A stretch of DNA of 56,543 bases from Gemmataceae bacterium (GCA_009692005.1 SHZZ01000019.1:1-56543), one strand, 5' to 3'. Counted from the stretch's first letter, positions 1 through 8,815 are shown. The notes: generated from the sequence alone by a model not told the origin. Program-made: numbers and translations.

Positions 1-111
1 CTGTGGAAGACAAGCTCGGCAAGATCCTGTTGCGGATTACCCCCCTCAGCATTAACATAAAAAATTGTGGTTTCTCACCCGCCCGGCTTTCCTCCCTCAT
101 CAAAGGGTGTC

Positions 112-3100
112 ATGAAGAAATTGGTCTGCATCCTGATCGTTTCCTGCTGGTGGATTCCCTCGGCGCTGGGCGACGACGACACGCAGTTTTTTGAGGCCAA
201 GGTCCGCCCGTTGCTGGTGGAACACTGTTATGAATGCCATGGCAAAGAGGCCAAAAAAGTGCGGGGGGAACTGCTGCTCGACACTCGCGAGGGCTGGATG
301 AAGGGTGGAGAAAGCGGCGCGGTGATCGTGCCCGGCCAGCCGGAGAAAAGCCCTTTAATCAAGGCGCTGCACTACCAGGGCGCCATTCAGATGCCGCCCA
401 AGGGCAAGCTGGGGCAGAAGGAAATCGCGACGCTGACGGAGTGGGTGAAACGGGGCGCCCCGGATCCGCGGAGCGGCAAAGCCGCCGCCCCGGCCGCCCG
501 CAAGATCGACTTCGAAAAAGCCAAGAGTTACTGGGCCTGGCAGCCGTTGAAAAACCCAACCGTGCCTGCGCTGAATCAAACCGGCTGGGCCAAGAACCCC
601 ATCGACCACTTCCTTCTGGCTGCCATGGCCGGCAAGGGGATTCAACCCAATCCCCCGGCGGACAAAAGAAAACTGATCCGCCGCGCCTACCTTGACCTGA
701 CCGGGCTGCCTCCCTCCCCCCAGGAGGTGGATGACTTTGTCCGCGACAATTCCAGCGTAGCCTTTGCCCGCGTGATCGATCGCCTGCTGCAAAGCCGGCA
801 TTATGGCGAGCGCTGGGGCCGCCACTGGCTGGATGTCGCCCGCTTTGCCGAGAGCCACGGCTACGAGCAGGACTACGACCGGCCCAACGCCTACCACTAC
901 CGCGATTTTGTCATCCAGGCGCTGAACCAGGATCTGCCCTACGACACTTTCGTCAAGTGGCAGCTTGCCGGGGATGAATTGGCCCCTGACAACCCCATGG
1001 CCCTGATGGCCACCGGGTTTCTTGCCGCTGGCACTCACGCCACCCAGATCACTGCTAACCAGGCGGAGAAGGAACGCTACGATGAACTCGACGACATGGC
1101 TCGCACGGTTGGCACGACTCTGCTCGGCATGACGCTCGGCTGCGCCCGCTGCCATGATCACAAGTTCGATCCCTTCACTTCCAACGACTACTACCGGTTG
1201 ATCGCCACTTTCTCCACCACCGTGCGCTCCGATCAGGACATTCCACTCGACCGCGCGGGTTACCAAAAAGAGCTGGCGACCTTTCAGGAAAGGTTGCAGG
1301 GCGTGGAAGCAAAGCGGGCCGAATGGGAAAAGGACCACCTGGAGCAGCGCTTTTCCCAGTGGGTCAAGGCCGGAGCCAAGGAGGCGCTCACGGCGGAATA
1401 CATGATCCCTGAGGTGGTGTCGGCAAAGTCGAAGAACGGCGCCAGCCTGATGCAGGGGGAAAATGGCCTCATCACGGCCAGCGGCGCCAACGCCGACTCG
1501 GATACCTACACGCTTCAGTTGAGATCGCGGGATAAGCGCGTAGCTTTTTTGCGGCTGGAGGCGCTGGCCGATGGGAGTTTGGTCAAAGGCGGTCCGGGGC
1601 GTGCGCCGAACGGCAACTTCGCCCTCAGCAATCTGCAGGCCACGGTCACCCCGCTGGACCCCAGCGGCAAGCCGGCTACCGCCGACAAGCCGGCTACCGC
1701 CGACAAGCCAGCTACCGCCGACAAGCCGGCTACCGCCGACAAGCCGGCTACCGCCGACAAGCCAGCTACCGCCGACAAGCCAGCTACCGCCGACAAGCCA
1801 GCTACCGCCGACAAGCCAGTCAAGTTCAAGACCGCCCGCGCCACTTTCGAGCAGAAGGGGCTGCCCGTCAGCGCCATCCTCGATGCCAATATGAAATCGG
1901 CCTGGGCCATCGACCCGCAGTTTGGCAAGGATCACGCCGCTGTGTGCGAACTGGAGCAGCCGGTGGAAACCCCTCACGGGGCGCTGTGGTCCATCACCCT
2001 CGAGTTCAACAACAACAAGCAACACAACCTGGGCAAGTTCCGCGTGTCGCTGTCGGGGTCGCGGGAATGGCCTGCTCTGGCTGGCCTGTCCCTTCCTGGG
2101 AAAACGAAGGACATTATGGAACGGCTGAGTAACGGCGCCCCGGTGAATGATCAGGAGCGGGGCCAGGCGGCAGAGTGGTACAAGACCCGCAATGAGGAAT
2201 GGAAAAAGCTCAACAGCGCGGTTGATGAGGTGAAGAAAAGCGCGCCGAAGCCCAAACTGGTGAAAGCGCTGATTTCCAGCGAGGGAGTGCCTGCGGTGCG
2301 GCTGCATACTCAGGGGGCGGATTTCTACGACCCGGTGCATGTGCTCAAGCGCGGTGACTTGAATCAGAAAGTCGCCGTGGCACCTCAAGGCTTTCCCGTC
2401 GCGCTGGTGAAATCCAAGGAGGGGGACAAGAGCTGGCTGACTTCTCCACCCAAAGACTCGCCTCTGTCTTACCGGCGGACCAGCTTGGCCAAGTGGATCA
2501 CCGACACCGACCAAGGCGCGGGCATGCTGCTGGCGCGGGTGATGGTCAACCGCGTGTGGTATCTGCATTTTGGCCGGGGCATCGTGGCCACGCCAAGCGA
2601 CTTCGGCGTACAGGGGGAGAAGCCTTCGCACCCGGAGCTGCTCGACTGGCTGGCCTGGCGGTTTGTCCAGAGCGGCTGGAAGCTCCACGATCTGCACCGG
2701 CTGATCATGAATAGCGCCGCCTATCAGCAAAGCTCGCAGGCGGACGAAAACCGGCTGCAAAAGGACCGGGATAACGCGCTGGTCTGGCATTTCCAGGCCC
2801 GTCGGCTGGAAGGAGAAGTCATTCGCGATGCCATGCTTGGCGTCTCGGGTCTTCTCGACCCGGCGCAATTCGGCCCCGGTTTGCTCGACACCAATCACAA
2901 GCGCCGCAGCATTTATTTCTTTATCAAGCGCAGCAAGCTGGTCCCCATGATGATGCTGTTCGATGGGCCGGACACGCTGCAGGATCTTCCCGGGCGAGCC
3001 TCGACGACGATTGCTCCGCAGGCGCTAATGCTGTTGAACAGCCCGGTGGTGCGCGGTTACGCCGACGCCTTCGCCGCCCGAATCTCGCAGGGCGCCCCGG

Positions 3101-3297
3101 GGGAGGAAGAGCAGGTTCGGCGGGCCTATGAAATGGCCTTGTCACGGCCCGTGCGTGAAGAGGAAAAACTGGCGGCCCTGGCTTTTCTTCGTTCGCAGAA
3201 GGCACAGTACCGCGCGGAAAATAAAAAAGAGGACCTGGCGCTGGGCGACTTCTGCCAGGCCCTCTTCAGCCTTAACGAATTTGTCTTCCTGGATTAG
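112..3297 (+). CDS. Planctomycete cytochrome C protein (PSCyt1-DUF1549-DUF1553) with an internal (KPATAD)8 repeat
   Basis: Secreted 1061-residue protein. A signal peptide (residues 1-20) precedes a cytochrome-c-like domain with one CxxCH heme motif (C39-C42-H43, EHCYECHG). DUF1549 follows, with a second CxxCH-like motif (CARCHDHKFDPF). The C-terminal third is DUF1553 (RVMVNRVWYLHFGRGIV; later SIYFFIKRSKL). A longer frame opens at a GTG (67); I chose ATG 112 because it starts the signal peptide. Between DUF1549 and DUF1553, eight consecutive KPATAD hexapeptides (nt 1669-1812) form a Pro/Ala/Lys-rich linker that its paralogue at 24326 lacks. The DUF1501 gene follows with only a 9-base gap. The family is typical of planctomycetes and some Verrucomicrobia. 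A role in periplasmic redox or polysaccharide handling is inferred, not shown. Confidence 0.93.
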   Translation: MKKLVCILIVSCWWIPSALGDDDTQFFEAKVRPLLVEHCYECHGKEAKKVRGELLLDTREGWMKGGESGAVIVPGQPEKSPLIKALHYQGAIQMPPKGKLGQKEIATLTEWVKRGAPDPRSGKAAAPAARKIDFEKAKSYWAWQPLKNPTVPALNQTGWAKNPIDHFLLAAMAGKGIQPNPPADKRKLIRRAYLDLTGLPPSPQEVDDFVRDNSSVAFARVIDRLLQSRHYGERWGRHWLDVARFAESHGYEQDYDRPNAYHYRDFVIQALNQDLPYDTFVKWQLAGDELAPDNPMALMATGFLAAGTHATQITANQAEKERYDELDDMARTVGTTLLGMTLGCARCHDHKFDPFTSNDYYRLIATFSTTVRSDQDIPLDRAGYQKELATFQERLQGVEAKRAEWEKDHLEQRFSQWVKAGAKEALTAEYMIPEVVSAKSKNGASLMQGENGLITASGANADSDTYTLQLRSRDKRVAFLRLEALADGSLVKGGPGRAPNGNFALSNLQATVTPLDPSGKPATADKPATADKPATADKPATADKPATADKPATADKPATADKPATADKPVKFKTARATFEQKGLPVSAILDANMKSAWAIDPQFGKDHAAVCELEQPVETPHGALWSITLEFNNNKQHNLGKFRVSLSGSREWPALAGLSLPGKTKDIMERLSNGAPVNDQERGQAAEWYKTRNEEWKKLNSAVDEVKKSAPKPKLVKALISSEGVPAVRLHTQGADFYDPVHVLKRGDLNQKVAVAPQGFPVALVKSKEGDKSWLTSPPKDSPLSYRRTSLAKWITDTDQGAGMLLARVMVNRVWYLHFGRGIVATPSDFGVQGEKPSHPELLDWLAWRFVQSGWKLHDLHRLIMNSAAYQQSSQADENRLQKDRDNALVWHFQARRLEGEVIRDAMLGVSGLLDPAQFGPGLLDTNHKRRSIYFFIKRSKLVPMMMLFDGPDTLQDLPGRASTTIAPQALMLLNSPVVRGYADAFAARISQGAPGEEEQVRRAYEMALSRPVREEEKLAALAFLRSQKAQYRAENKKEDLALGDFCQALFSLNEFVFLD
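1669..1812 (+). repeat. 18-bp in-frame tandem repeat, 8 units
   Basis: Eight uninterrupted copies of AAGCCGGCTACCGCCGAC, each coding KPATAD, inside the planctomycete cytochrome C gene. Units differ only at the sixth base, G or A, in the order G G A G G A A A, which fits duplication of a multi-unit block plus single-unit duplications. Because 18 is a multiple of 3, any frame without a stop in one unit stays open through the array. This explains the long spurious frames seen here on both strands. Confidence 0.97.
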
Positions 3298-3306
3298 GTG
3301 AAACAC

Positions 3307-4764
3307 ATGAACCACATGCCACACTTTCACGCCGTGCCTGGCAACCGCAGGGAATTCCTTGGCCGCTCGGGGCAGGGCTTTGGCCTTTTGGCCCTGGCCG
3401 GGATGCTGGGCGAAGAGGCCCAGGCCCAGGACCGCGCGCTCCACCCCCTGGCGCCGCGACAGCCGCACTTCAATACCAAGGCCAAGCGAGTTATCTGGCT
3501 GTTCATGAATGGCGGGCAAAGCCAGGTCGACACCTGGGATTACAAACCCGCATTGGAAAAATACGACGGCAAGGAACTGCAAGGCTTCGACAAGTTTACC
3601 GGTTTCTTCTCGGCGGAAGTCGGCCCGCTCATGAAGTCCCCTTTCAAATTTGAAAAGAAGGGGCAGTCAGGCGCCTGGGTATCCGAGATCTTCCCCCACA
3701 TGGTTCCCCATGTCGATAACATGGCCTTCATCCATTCCTGCTTCACGGAAACCAACAACCACTCGCCGGCGCTGTTTCAAATCAACACCGGTTTCAGCCG
3801 CATGGGTTTTCCCTGCGTGGGCTCCTGGGTGACTTATGGCCTGGGGACCGAGAGCCAGAATTTGCCGGCCTTCGTGGTGATGTACGACACGCTCGGCCGC
3901 GGCCTGCCCAAGGGGCACGCTTCCAACTGGGGCGCAGGCTTCCTGCCGGGCATTTACCAGGGGACGGCGCTCAACCCGCAAGGGGCGGCCATCGACAATT
4001 TATCCCGACTGCCACACCTGAATGATAAAGAGCAGCGCAATCAGTTGGACCTGATCAACCGGCTGAACCGGCTGCATGGGCAGCAGTCGCCCGGCGAGGC
4101 CGCCATGGCCGCGCGCATCGAGAGTTTTGAACTGGCCTACCGCATGCAGATGGCGGCGCCAGAAGCCTTCGATGTCGACCGCGAGCCGGAGCACATCAAG
4201 TCTCTTTATGGGCTGGAAGACAAGAAGTGCGCGCATTTCGCTCGACAGGCGCTGGTGGCCCGCAGGCTGTTGGAGCGCGGCACCCGCTTCGTGCAAATCT
4301 ATTCCGGCGGCATGGAAAACGAGCGCAGTTGGGATGGCCACCGCGACCTCGAAGGGAACCACCGGCAGTTCGCCGGCGAAACCGACAAGCCAATCGGCGC
4401 ACTCCTCACCGATCTCAAGCAGCGCGGACTGCTCGATTCCACCCTGGTGATCTGCTGCGGCGAGTTCGGCCGACTGCCCATCGTGCAGAAAACCAAGGAC
4501 AAGAACTTCCTCGGACGCGATCACAACCCGCACGCCTTCACCACCTGGTTCGCGGGCGGCGGCATCAAGGGCGGAGCCCATTACGGCGAAACCGACGAGG
4601 TCGGCCACAAGGCCGCTGTCAATCGCGTCAGCGTCAACGATCTGCACGCCACCATTCTTCATCTTCTGGGTATCGACCACACCCGGCTGATCTACCGCTT
4701 CAGCGGCCGCGACTTCCGACTCACCGATGTCGCGGGGAATGTCGTCAAGGGCATCCTCGCCTGA
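3307..4764 (+). CDS. DUF1501 family Tat-exported protein (sulfatase-like fold)
   Basis: 485-residue protein with a twin-arginine signal (NRREFLGRSG, RR at residues 14-15, then a hydrophobic stretch ending near AQA), so it is probably exported folded. DUF1501 proteins are related to the alkaline phosphatase/sulfatase superfamily. Typical stretches are visible: WLFMNGGQSQVDTWDYKP near the N-terminus, a central FVQIYSGGMENERSWDGH, and ICCGEFGRLP near the C-terminus. Frame opens at a GTG (3298) abutting the upstream stop; ATG 3307 fits the Tat signal better, and ATG 3316 is also possible. It forms a two-gene unit with the planctomycete cytochrome C upstream. Its stop overlaps the next start (TGATG). 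Substrate unknown. Confidence 0.92.
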   Translation: MNHMPHFHAVPGNRREFLGRSGQGFGLLALAGMLGEEAQAQDRALHPLAPRQPHFNTKAKRVIWLFMNGGQSQVDTWDYKPALEKYDGKELQGFDKFTGFFSAEVGPLMKSPFKFEKKGQSGAWVSEIFPHMVPHVDNMAFIHSCFTETNNHSPALFQINTGFSRMGFPCVGSWVTYGLGTESQNLPAFVVMYDTLGRGLPKGHASNWGAGFLPGIYQGTALNPQGAAIDNLSRLPHLNDKEQRNQLDLINRLNRLHGQQSPGEAAMAARIESFELAYRMQMAAPEAFDVDREPEHIKSLYGLEDKKCAHFARQALVARRLLERGTRFVQIYSGGMENERSWDGHRDLEGNHRQFAGETDKPIGALLTDLKQRGLLDSTLVICCGEFGRLPIVQKTKDKNFLGRDHNPHAFTTWFAGGGIKGGAHYGETDEVGHKAAVNRVSVNDLHATILHLLGIDHTRLIYRFSGRDFRLTDVAGNVVKGILA

Positions 4765-5555
4765 TGTCCAACCCCGTTGAACAGGGTCCGCTGCAGAGCA
4801 AAACTCCCTGGTGGCTCTATGCCAATCTGCTGGCGCTGGACGCCCCAGCTGTGGCCGTCGTTTGGCAAATCTTTTTGGCCAAATCTTTCGCCCTTGAACT
4901 CCCCTGGCATGCCCCCCTGGCGCTGGCTCTCGTTGTCTGGGCTATTTACCTGGCCGACCGCGTCCTCGATTCCCGCCGTGGACAAGTGGCCGCGCCACGC
5001 CACCGTTTTGCCGGCCGACATCCGCGCCTGTTTCTATGCCTGGCGGCACTGGCTTCTCTTTCGGGCTTGGCCCTGGGACTGCTTTTGCCCAGAACGCTCC
5101 TTCTCGGCGGTTTGGCCTTGGGATCTTTCATGCCGGTGTACGCGGCGCTGGTTCATGGCCGGGCCAGGCCAGCTTCACTCCTGCCATTTCTCAAGGAAGC
5201 GCTGGTGGCGGCGGGTTTTGCCGTTGGCGTGTTCCTCCCCGTTGTTGTCCACCGGCCGCTGGAGGACTGGCTTATTCCCTGGGCTGCTTTCTTCCTCCTC
5301 TGCTGGATCAATTGCAGGCTGATCGACATCTGGGAATCTTCAGGGCCAAATCGAGCCGTAGGGATCGTGGTGTTATCCGGCGGGATGATTTTGCTTTCCC
5401 CTTGGGTTGTTCCTCAGGTTGCCCTTCCCGCTCTGGCCTCCTTGGCTCTGCTGCTGCCGCTTCACCTGACCCTGGGAAAAAGGAACCAAGCCCTGGCCAG
5501 GGTTTTTGCCGACGCTGTTCTCTTAACCCCCTTGGCCTTCTGGGCCTGGCCATGA
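4764..5555 (+). CDS. Polytopic membrane protein, UbiA-prenyltransferase-like
   Basis: 263-residue very hydrophobic protein with about seven or eight membrane segments. Start ATG 4764 shares its A with the TGA of the DUF1501 gene, so translation is probably coupled. The segment AIYLADRVLDSRR resembles the first Asp-rich helix of UbiA-type prenyltransferases, and CRLIDIWESSG could be a remnant of the second. Neither matches the canonical NDxxDxxxD or DxxGD motifs, so transferase activity is uncertain. The next gene is a methyltransferase overlapping by 4 bp, suggesting joint modification of a lipid or quinone-like molecule (inference). It could equally be an unrelated membrane protein. Confidence 0.75.
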   Translation: MSNPVEQGPLQSKTPWWLYANLLALDAPAVAVVWQIFLAKSFALELPWHAPLALALVVWAIYLADRVLDSRRGQVAAPRHRFAGRHPRLFLCLAALASLSGLALGLLLPRTLLLGGLALGSFMPVYAALVHGRARPASLLPFLKEALVAAGFAVGVFLPVVVHRPLEDWLIPWAAFFLLCWINCRLIDIWESSGPNRAVGIVVLSGGMILLSPWVVPQVALPALASLALLLPLHLTLGKRNQALARVFADAVLLTPLAFWAWP

Positions 5556-6202
5556 GTTGGACCGGCTTCGATCTCCTGGCGCCCCATTACTTTTGGCTGG
5601 AGTATTTCTCCTTTGGCGGCTTGTTGCGGCGCACCCGCGCCGCCTTGCTTCCCAACCTGGCTGGATGCCGACGGGTTCTCATTCTGGGCGAAGGGGACGG
5701 CCGCTTCCTTGAAGCTTTTCTCCTGGCCAACCCAACAGCGATGGTAGACTGCCTTGACCTCAGCCCCGGCATGACCTCCTTGGCCCTGGCCCGGATAAAA
5801 AAAATCCCCGCCGCCGAGAGCCGAGTGCATTTTCACCTTGGCGACGCCAGACAATGGAACTTCCCCCAGGCGCATTATGACTTGCTCGTGGCCAATTTCT
5901 TTCTCGATTGTTTTTGCCAACCGGAGCTGGCGCAGTTGCTTGAGCGGCTGGCAATTGCCCTGGCTCCCGGGGGTAAGTTGCTGGTCGGGGATTTTCACTG
6001 GCCCGAAGGTCGGCTGGCAAGGGCGCCAGCCCGCCTGGCTTTGAACCTGATGTACGGCTTCTTCAAGTTATTTACGGGGATAAGCGCGGGGAAGTTGGTT
6101 GATCCGGGGCCCGGACTGCAGGCGCTCGGCTTCACCCGTGCCCGCCAGGTGGATTTTCTCGGAGGATTTTTGCGAAGCTCCTTGTGGAGCGGGAAAGGTT
6201 GA
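5552..6202 (+). CDS. Class I SAM-dependent methyltransferase
   Basis: 216-residue Rossmann-fold methyltransferase. Motif I is VLILGEGDGRF (residues 43-53). An acidic strand end follows (DCLDLSPGM), then a post-I motif (FHLGDARQW) and a motif IV-like VANFFLDCF. The start ATG 5552 overlaps the stop of the UbiA-like gene by 4 bp (ATGA), so the DUF1501, UbiA-like and methyltransferase genes form one overlapping chain. The C-terminus (KLLVGDFHWPEG) resembles UbiE/quinone-type methyltransferases. With a UbiA-like partner, a lipid or quinone-like substrate is plausible but unproven. Confidence 0.85.
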   Translation: MSWTGFDLLAPHYFWLEYFSFGGLLRRTRAALLPNLAGCRRVLILGEGDGRFLEAFLLANPTAMVDCLDLSPGMTSLALARIKKIPAAESRVHFHLGDARQWNFPQAHYDLLVANFFLDCFCQPELAQLLERLAIALAPGGKLLVGDFHWPEGRLARAPARLALNLMYGFFKLFTGISAGKLVDPGPGLQALGFTRARQVDFLGGFLRSSLWSGKG

Positions 6203-6250
6203 GAATTCATCGCCGGTTGGCAGAAGTGGGGCGGATGATTGTTTTTTGTT

Positions 6251-6314
6251 GGGATCGCCGCGCAGAGAGCGCGGCTTCTTTTATTGCCAGGCTGGAGCCT
6301 GGCGTTCCCAGGGG
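6251..6314 (+). repeat. Dispersed two-hairpin element, copy 1 (order A-B)
   Basis: Hairpin A is GCCGCGC-AGAGA-GCGCGGC, flanked by GGGATC and TTCTT. Hairpin B is GCCAGGC-TGGA-GCCTGGC followed by GTTCCCAGG. The same pair recurs at 39615-39676 almost base for base, and in reversed order at 35397-35485. It sits downstream of the methyltransferase and facing the phosphate transporter, so it may act as a two-way terminator or REP-like element. Confidence 0.85.
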
Positions 6315-6336
6315 AAAAAATGGCCCCGCCTTTTTA

Positions 6337-6398
6337 CTCCCTCTCCACGCTGTCAAGCAGTGGGGGAAAGGGATTGAGGGTGAGGGGACCAAAAAAAA
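6337..6398 (-). repeat. Dispersed repeat C, copy 1 (inverted)
   Basis: Read on the minus strand this is a T-tract, then GG(T/C)CCCCTCACCC, then CCCCCACTGCTT followed by CAGCGTGGAGAGGG. It matches 39701-39761 on the plus strand closely. In both places it lies about 25 bases after the A-B element, but in opposite orientation. The core can fold as CCAC-GCT/AGC-GTGG inside CCCTCTCC/GGAGAGGG. Confidence 0.8.
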
Positions 6399-6538
6399 CG
6401 AAACTCGTCGCTCAAGCTTGGCCCCTTGGGGCCTCGGATGACAATGCAAGCTTGAATGCCTTGGCGTTCCCGGAGAAGAGAAAAAAGCCGAGCCCGGGGA
6501 TATTTTAGTATAAGTCCAACTAAATATTTGCGGCTATT

Positions 6539-7960
6539 TCACAAAATGGCGCGCAGGAAAGCAAAGAAGGCCCCGCCCTTGATCATGGAAACCGGCAGGG
6601 TGAGAACCCAGGCCAGGGCAATGGTGCGGACGGTATTCAACTGCAACCCAGCCTTGGAAGCGGCCATGGTGCCTGCAACTCCGGACGAGAGAATATGGGT
6701 GGTGCTGACCGGGGCGCCCCAAAGAACCGCCATGGAAATGGTGCCAGCGGTTATCATTTCCGCCGTGGCGCCCTGGGCAAAGGTCAGGTGCGATTTGCCA
6801 ATCTTCTCGCCCACGGTGACGACAATCCGTTTCCACCCAACCGTGGTGCCAATCCCCAGGGCCAGCGCCACCATGAGGATCACCCACCAGGGAACATACT
6901 CGGTCGATTTGGCCAGTGTTTTGCGGTTTTTGGAAAGGGTTTTGATTTCCTCTGGCGTGAAGTCGAGTTCCAAGGATTCCACCAGGTGCTTCACGGCATG
7001 ATTGGCCGTGATGACCTTTTCGCGAAAGAGCTTGCGGTCTTCAGCGACGATTTCCCTAAAAGAGGTTCTTCCCTCGAGCATGCTGGAGATGCCCACCAGG
7101 GTTTCCCGGGTGGCGGTCAACTGGCTGACCAGAAGGACCTTGCTGGAGGGCGGGTCGAAGCGGGTCAGGATCTGATCCATGCTGTTGGCAGAATTGCGGA
7201 AACTGTCGAGGTCGGCCGGTTTGGATTCCAAATTGACCGCAAAGAGCGAAGTCGCTGAACCGATCAGGATGAGCATGATCAGGCCCATGCCTTTTTGTCC
7301 ATCGTTGGACCCATGGGCGAAGCTGACGCCGGAGCAAGTTCCGAAAAGAATTAGCCGCATGGGCCAAGGCGGCGGTTTGCCATTGATTGGGGGAGTGTGC
7401 AAAATCGGGTTGGGAAAAAGTTTGATCACCAGGAGGAGTAGGCCGGCAGCGACAAAAAAGCCAAAAAGGGGAGAGAATAGCAGCGACAGACCAACATCGC
7501 GGGTTTTTTCCCAATTCACCCCGGTGCCAAATGGCCTACCGTGCAGGATGCCATTGGCCAAGCCCACGCCGAGGATCGCCCCGATCAAAGTGTGGGAACT
7601 GGAACAGGGGATGCCCAAATACCAAGTGCCAAGGTTCCAGGAAATGGCGGCCAAAAGCAGGGCCAGGACCATGGCCATGCCTTCTCTGGTATTAGTTTGC
7701 AGAAGGAGTTCGACCGGCAGGAGGTGGACAATACTGTAGGCGACGGCGATGCCGCCGAGGTAAACCCCCAGGAAATTGCAGAACCCGGACCACATGACGG
7801 CCGGCCAGGGTTTCATGGTGTTGGTGTAAATGACGGTGGCGACGGCGTTTGCAGTGTCGTGGAAGCCGTTGACGAACTCGAACCCCATGGCAATGAACAA
7901 AGCAATAAGCAGAAAGACCAGGTTGGAGAAGCCAATCCCGGGGTCGCCAAGGAATTCCAT
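6539..7960 (-). CDS. pit: Inorganic phosphate transporter, PiT family
   Basis: Low-affinity phosphate (metal-phosphate:H+ symport) permease of the inner membrane, 473 residues from the chosen start. The duplicated PiT signature is present: NGFHDTANAVAT near the N-terminus and FAHGSNDGQKGMG in the second half. About ten membrane helices are interrupted by a cytoplasmic loop of roughly 130 residues. The frame extends to a GTG at 8020, but ATG 7960 has GGAAG five bases upstream and places the first helix normally; ATGs at 7990 and 7984 are alternatives. It is convergent with the methyltransferase gene. No PhoU-like (DUF47) partner gene is present beside it, although one is common next to pit genes. 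Confidence 0.92.
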   Translation of the reverse strand: MEFLGDPGIGFSNLVFLLIALFIAMGFEFVNGFHDTANAVATVIYTNTMKPWPAVMWSGFCNFLGVYLGGIAVAYSIVHLLPVELLLQTNTREGMAMVLALLLAAISWNLGTWYLGIPCSSSHTLIGAILGVGLANGILHGRPFGTGVNWEKTRDVGLSLLFSPLFGFFVAAGLLLLVIKLFPNPILHTPPINGKPPPWPMRLILFGTCSGVSFAHGSNDGQKGMGLIMLILIGSATSLFAVNLESKPADLDSFRNSANSMDQILTRFDPPSSKVLLVSQLTATRETLVGISSMLEGRTSFREIVAEDRKLFREKVITANHAVKHLVESLELDFTPEEIKTLSKNRKTLAKSTEYVPWWVILMVALALGIGTTVGWKRIVVTVGEKIGKSHLTFAQGATAEMITAGTISMAVLWGAPVSTTHILSSGVAGTMAASKAGLQLNTVRTIALAWVLTLPVSMIKGGAFFAFLRAIL

Positions 7961-8278
7961 TTTCGCTTCCAGGAGAGGGGGCATGGCCATTTCTGGCGTG
8001 CGACCAACAGGATGCCCCACCCGGGGGGAGATTGCAAAGGAAATATTGGAAGAAACAAGTGAATGAGAAAAAAGGGCGCTGCCAAGCTTTGAAAAAAGGA
8101 ATTAGGAATTAGAATGGGTTGGAAAAATGGGACCGAGGCGGCGCGGGCAGATTTAGAAATGCAGGCGTAAACTCATGATTTGAAATGGTTTAGGGAAAGT
8201 AGTTTTTGGGGAAATAATTGAGGTTTGGAGGCGAATAGTTTTCTCGGGGGAGAAATATCTCATCTTGGGGGGAAGGTT
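7961..8278. other. Divergent intergenic region
   Basis: About 318 AT-richer bases between the divergent pit and orphan genes, which must carry both promoters. I could not pick a convincing -35/-10 pair. A run TTGGGGGGAAGG just before 8279 is the ribosome-binding site of the next gene. Confidence 0.5.
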
Positions 8279-8815
8279 ATGTCTTTATCCGCCTTCTTAG
8301 AAGAACAGCTGGAACAATGGAAAAATGGCGACTTCCAGGTTTCTCAAAGCCAAATCCTTTCCAACCTCTCCAACCGAGTTTCCAAGGCCCATGCACCGTT
8401 CGATTGGATTGAAAATGGCTTCCCCGGACTGAAAAACATGGCTGTCGAGGATTGCCTTGCTTACCTGACGGGAGCCAAGTTTGGTCTTGGGAAAAAATAT
8501 CTGCTCCCTGATGATCTGGAACCCGGGATGTTCGTCATTATGGTGAATTCCCGCACGATGAATTTGCAATATTGGGGACAAAGCTTCCGCCTGGCAGCAA
8601 TGGAACTTCCCTTTGTGCTGTTGGAGCCGGCCGTGAAAATATTGCACGGCTATGACCTGATTTCCGTGGAGGCACACGACCTAAAACTGATGCGGTGTTC
8701 GAAAAAATACTTCAACCTGCAACGGGCAGGAAACGGCCCTCTGCCCAGTGAAAGAAAACCAGTATGCCCACGGTGCGACGGCTCGGACATGAATATTTCT
8801 AGCGAGGATCCGTAG
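8279..8815 (+). CDS. Hypothetical protein
   Basis: 178-residue soluble protein I do not recognise. The frame opens at 8225, but ATG 8279 follows GGGGGGAAGG at good spacing and starts cleanly (MSLSAFLEEQ). There is no signal peptide or membrane helix. The middle holds LEPGMFVIMVNSRTMNLQYW and a hydrophobic AAMELPFVLLEPAVKI. The tail ends with a single CPRC knuckle (KPVCPRCDGSD), half of a zinc ribbon. The base composition is somewhat AT-richer than its neighbours. It precedes a sigma factor gene by about 390 bases; whether the two are linked is unknown. Confidence 0.75.
   Translation: MSLSAFLEEQLEQWKNGDFQVSQSQILSNLSNRVSKAHAPFDWIENGFPGLKNMAVEDCLAYLTGAKFGLGKKYLLPDDLEPGMFVIMVNSRTMNLQYWGQSFRLAAMELPFVLLEPAVKILHGYDLISVEAHDLKLMRCSKKYFNLQRAGNGPLPSERKPVCPRCDGSDMNISSEDP

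Larger units (their letters stand above)
6203..6538. other. Convergent intergenic region with hairpin repeats
   Basis: 336 bases between convergent genes with no credible gene. It holds a two-hairpin dispersed element (6251-6314), an inverted copy of a second repeat (6337-6398), a GGCCC-CTTG-GGGCC hairpin (about 6420-6433) that also occurs near 33117, and an AATGCCTTGGCGTTCCCGG variant of hairpin B (about 6453-6471). Short frames here are repeat translations. Confidence 0.7.

Noticed and set aside
1-111. Possible end of an upstream gene
   Set aside because: All three plus frames were read; two stop within 60 bases and the third runs into the planctomycete cytochrome C start in another frame with no family resemblance, so no partial gene is claimed.
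1669-1812. Tandem repeat as a CRISPR or origin iteron
   Set aside because: Units are directly adjacent without spacers and in frame with a coding sequence, so it is a coding minisatellite.
355-2898. 847-codon open frame on the minus strand inside the planctomycete cytochrome C gene
   Set aside because: Antisense to a clear family protein; it stays open because of high GC at codon position three and the 18-bp repeat, and its product shows no domain.
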